The position numbers were made by a program, and so were the translations under genes. A DNA stretch of 64,000 nucleotides from an uncultured SAR86 cluster bacterium (GTDB lineage: Bacteria > Pseudomonadota > Gammaproteobacteria > Magnimaribacterales > D2472). The stretch lies in contig CACEAR010000003.1 of the NCBI GenBank assembly GCA_902557575.1, forward strand, positions 36,654-100,653. Direction: 5' to 3'. The notes beneath the pieces were generated by a model. That model was given only the letters and a program-made list of their open reading frames with translations. It did no database searches and was not told the DNA's origin. Position 1 is the first letter of the stretch; every line of letters starts with the position of its first letter. This document shows positions 62,737 through 64,000 of this stretch, piece after piece.

Positions 62737-63071
62737 ATTTCTTCCGATACTTGATTAACGGTATATTTTGGAAGCTCAACAACAAGATCCTTTTTACCAG
62801 GATAAATCTGACAACTTAGACGTGACTGAGGTTCTAATCCCCAAGCTTTATCAAGCATGTCCTCCTCAGTTTCAGATGGCTCTTCCAATGACTCAAAACC
62901 TTCTCTTACAATACAGTGGCAGGTTGTGCATGCACAAGATAGTTCACAAGCGTGTTCAATTTTTAAACCGTTTCTTAGAGCTCCCTCACAAAGAGACTCT
63001 TCATCATTAAGTTCAAATTCTGCACCCTCAGGACAAATTTCTGGATGCGGTAAGATCTTTACCTTTGGCAT
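62733..63071 (-). CDS. fdx: [2Fe-2S] ferredoxin of the ISC system
   Basis: This ferredoxin supplies electrons for cluster assembly. The cluster ligands are in HACELSCACTTCHC (C-x5-C-x2-C) with the fourth Cys in RLSCQIYPG. I chose the ATG at 63071 (MPKVKILPHPEICPEG), 1 bp after the iscA stop; a longer reading from 63101 starts inside iscA. The 112 residues are typical. hscB and hscA, normally between iscA and fdx, are absent. Confidence 0.95.
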   Translation of the reverse strand: MPKVKILPHPEICPEGAEFELNDEESLCEGALRNGLKIEHACELSCACTTCHCIVREGFESLEEPSETEEDMLDKAWGLEPQSRLSCQIYPGKKDLVVELPKYTVNQVSEEI

Positions 63072-63072
63072 A

Positions 63073-63414
63073 TCAAATACTAAAGCTTTCGCCGCAACCA
63101 CATGTAACTTTTGCGTTAGGATTGTTGAAAATAATACCTTGATTTAGTCCAGTTGATACAAAATCAACCTCACTTCCTTTCAAGAATTCAAAACTATTGC
63201 TATCAACATAGATCTTAAAGGATGATTCATCAAATAAAATATCTCCTTCTTGTTCTTCATTTGTGTATTCGAAGAAATATTCATATCCGGAGCATCCTGC
63301 TTCCCTGACACCAATTCTTATTCCAAAGCTTTCAGGCTTACCATTTAAAGAATTTTTAAAGTGGCTAACTGCAGCGTCAGTAAATGAAATACTTGAGGGA
63401 TTGAAACTCTGCAT
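63073..63414 (-). CDS. iscA: A-type Fe-S carrier protein IscA
   Basis: IscA transfers clusters to target proteins. The three conserved cysteines are in REAGCSGYEY (about 40) and TCGCGESFSI (C-x-C at the C-terminus). The 113 residues are slightly longer than E. coli IscA (107). It shares one base with the iscU stop. Confidence 0.95.
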   Translation of the reverse strand: MQSFNPSSISFTDAAVSHFKNSLNGKPESFGIRIGVREAGCSGYEYFFEYTNEEQEGDILFDESSFKIYVDSNSFEFLKGSEVDFVSTGLNQGIIFNNPNAKVTCGCGESFSI

Positions 63415-63818
63415 TATTGTTTAGACTCATAATCCTCAATAGCTTGCTTAATCGAATCTTCAGCTAAGACCGAGCAATGTATCTTAATTGGAGGTAACTC
63501 TAGAACTTCAGCTAAATCTTTATTCTTAATTTCTTTTGCTTCATCAAGAGTCTTACCAATTAACATTTCAACAAGTTCCGCTGATGATGCTATTGCTGAA
63601 CCACAACCATATGTTTTAAACTTTACATCCTCAATGATGTGTTGGTTTCCCTCTTGTTTACACTTTATCTGTAATTTCATTACATCTCCGCATGCAGGAG
63701 CTCCAACCATTCCTGTTCCAACGTCTCCATCTTTTGGATCAAATCTTCCAACATTAAATTTTTCAGGATTTTTTAAAGTATTTTCAAACTTGTCTACAAC
63801 TTTTTTACTATAAGCCAT
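63414..63818 (-). CDS. iscU: Fe-S cluster scaffold IscU
   Basis: IscU is the scaffold for [2Fe-2S] and [4Fe-4S] assembly. The cluster cysteines are in GAPACGDVM (with its Asp), YGCGSAIASS and IHCSVLAEDSI. The HscA-binding motif is present as LPPIK (E. coli LPPVK). The length is 134 residues. GGAGG lies 6 bp before the ATG, one of the clearest ribosome-binding sites in the window. Confidence 0.97.
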   Translation of the reverse strand: MAYSKKVVDKFENTLKNPEKFNVGRFDPKDGDVGTGMVGAPACGDVMKLQIKCKQEGNQHIIEDVKFKTYGCGSAIASSAELVEMLIGKTLDEAKEIKNKDLAEVLELPPIKIHCSVLAEDSIKQAIEDYESKQ

Positions 63819-63831
63819 TATTTTCCTCCAA

Positions 63832-64000
63832 TTAGTGTGCTTGCCACTCTACCGTATCCAAATCAATTCCATCAAGATGCATCTCCCAAAGAGGAGAAAG
63901 CTCCCTTAATCTCTCAACTACATTTGAAAGAAGATTGAGGGTATTCCTTACGTCATCTTCTGTAGTAAATCTGCCAAATGAAAATCTAATTGAGCTGTGC
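63832..64000 (-). CDS. iscS: Cysteine desulfurase IscS, C-terminal part (5' end outside window)
   Basis: The last 55 or so residues are read on the minus strand: SSIRFSFGRFTTEEDV, then SPLWEMHLDGIDLDTVEW and QAH before the stop at 63832. This closely matches the IscS C-terminus, including the IscU-docking end. The iscU ATG follows 13 bp after the stop. iscR should lie beyond the window if the operon is standard. Confidence 0.95.
   Translation of the reverse strand, partial: HSSIRFSFGRFTTEDDVRNTLNLLSNVVERLRELSPLWEMHLDGIDLDTVEWQAH

Overview
The window looks like a stretch of chromosome from a streamlined, AT-rich (about one third GC by eye) free-living gammaproteobacterium. Several gene orders are characteristic of Gammaproteobacteria: rpoE-rseA-mucD, divergent sdhE/ygfZ, xerD-dsbC-hom-thrC, rpsP-rimM-trmD-rplS, murJ-ribF-ileS-lspA-ispH, ndk-rlmN-ispG-hisS-yfgM-bamB-der and iscSUA-fdx-iscX. 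The very short intergenic gaps, the many 1-20 bp gene overlaps and the loss of genes from conserved clusters (hscBA, pilF/rodZ, ffh, rseB, fkpB) point to a marine oligotroph of the SAR86 type. That placement is an inference; there is no rRNA in the window to confirm it. I see no tRNA, rRNA, CRISPR array, prophage or insertion sequence.

Layout. 1-2239: envelope-stress module (mucD partial, an rseA that seems fused to an RseB C-terminal domain, rpoE behind a sigma-E-like promoter). 2287-3966: sdhE, ygfZ, ung. 3967-4262: the longest gene-free stretch, with a tight cluster of DnaA boxes. 4263-7564: serA, an orphan ABC ATPase, glpK. 7565-11966: nrdAB behind paired NrdR boxes and two more DnaA boxes. 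11968-15183: SDR, indoleamine 2,3-dioxygenase and a PatB/MalY-type PLP enzyme, probably one operon. 15287-17205: mdh and two small uncharacterised genes. 17202-24816: lysS, prfB (programmed +1 frameshift), phzF-like, thrC, hom, dsbC, xerD. 24819-27427: rplS, trmD, rimM, rpsP, with long low-complexity extensions on both ribosomal proteins. 27509-32083: ypjD-like, CNNM/CorC protein, a urate-oxidase-type membrane domain, groEL, groES. 32164-43120: vanZ-like, ampG, ampD, ispH, lspA, ileS, ribF, murJ, msrB, pdxB and a hexapeptide acyltransferase, almost all contiguous on the minus strand. 43241-44599: MATE transporter. 44577-55321: an unbroken sdhCDAB-sucAB-lpd-sucCD block. 55394-62499: der, bamB, yfgM, hisS, ispG, rlmN, ndk. 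62533-64000: iscX, fdx, iscA, iscU, iscS (partial).

How the parts work together. The suc/sdh block plus mdh and SdhE covers most of the oxidative TCA half-cycle from 2-oxoglutarate onward. The isc operon supplies the Fe-S clusters for SdhB, IspG, IspH and RlmN. AmpG-AmpD recycle peptidoglycan fragments beside MurJ. The Hom-ThrC, SerA and PdxB genes indicate biosynthetic independence for threonine, serine and vitamin B6. Nearly everything is core metabolism. The unusual signals are regulatory (DnaA/NrdR/sigma-E sites, a non-AUG ygfZ start, a palindrome inside a promoter) or are modified core proteins (RseA-RseB fusion, extended L19 and S16).
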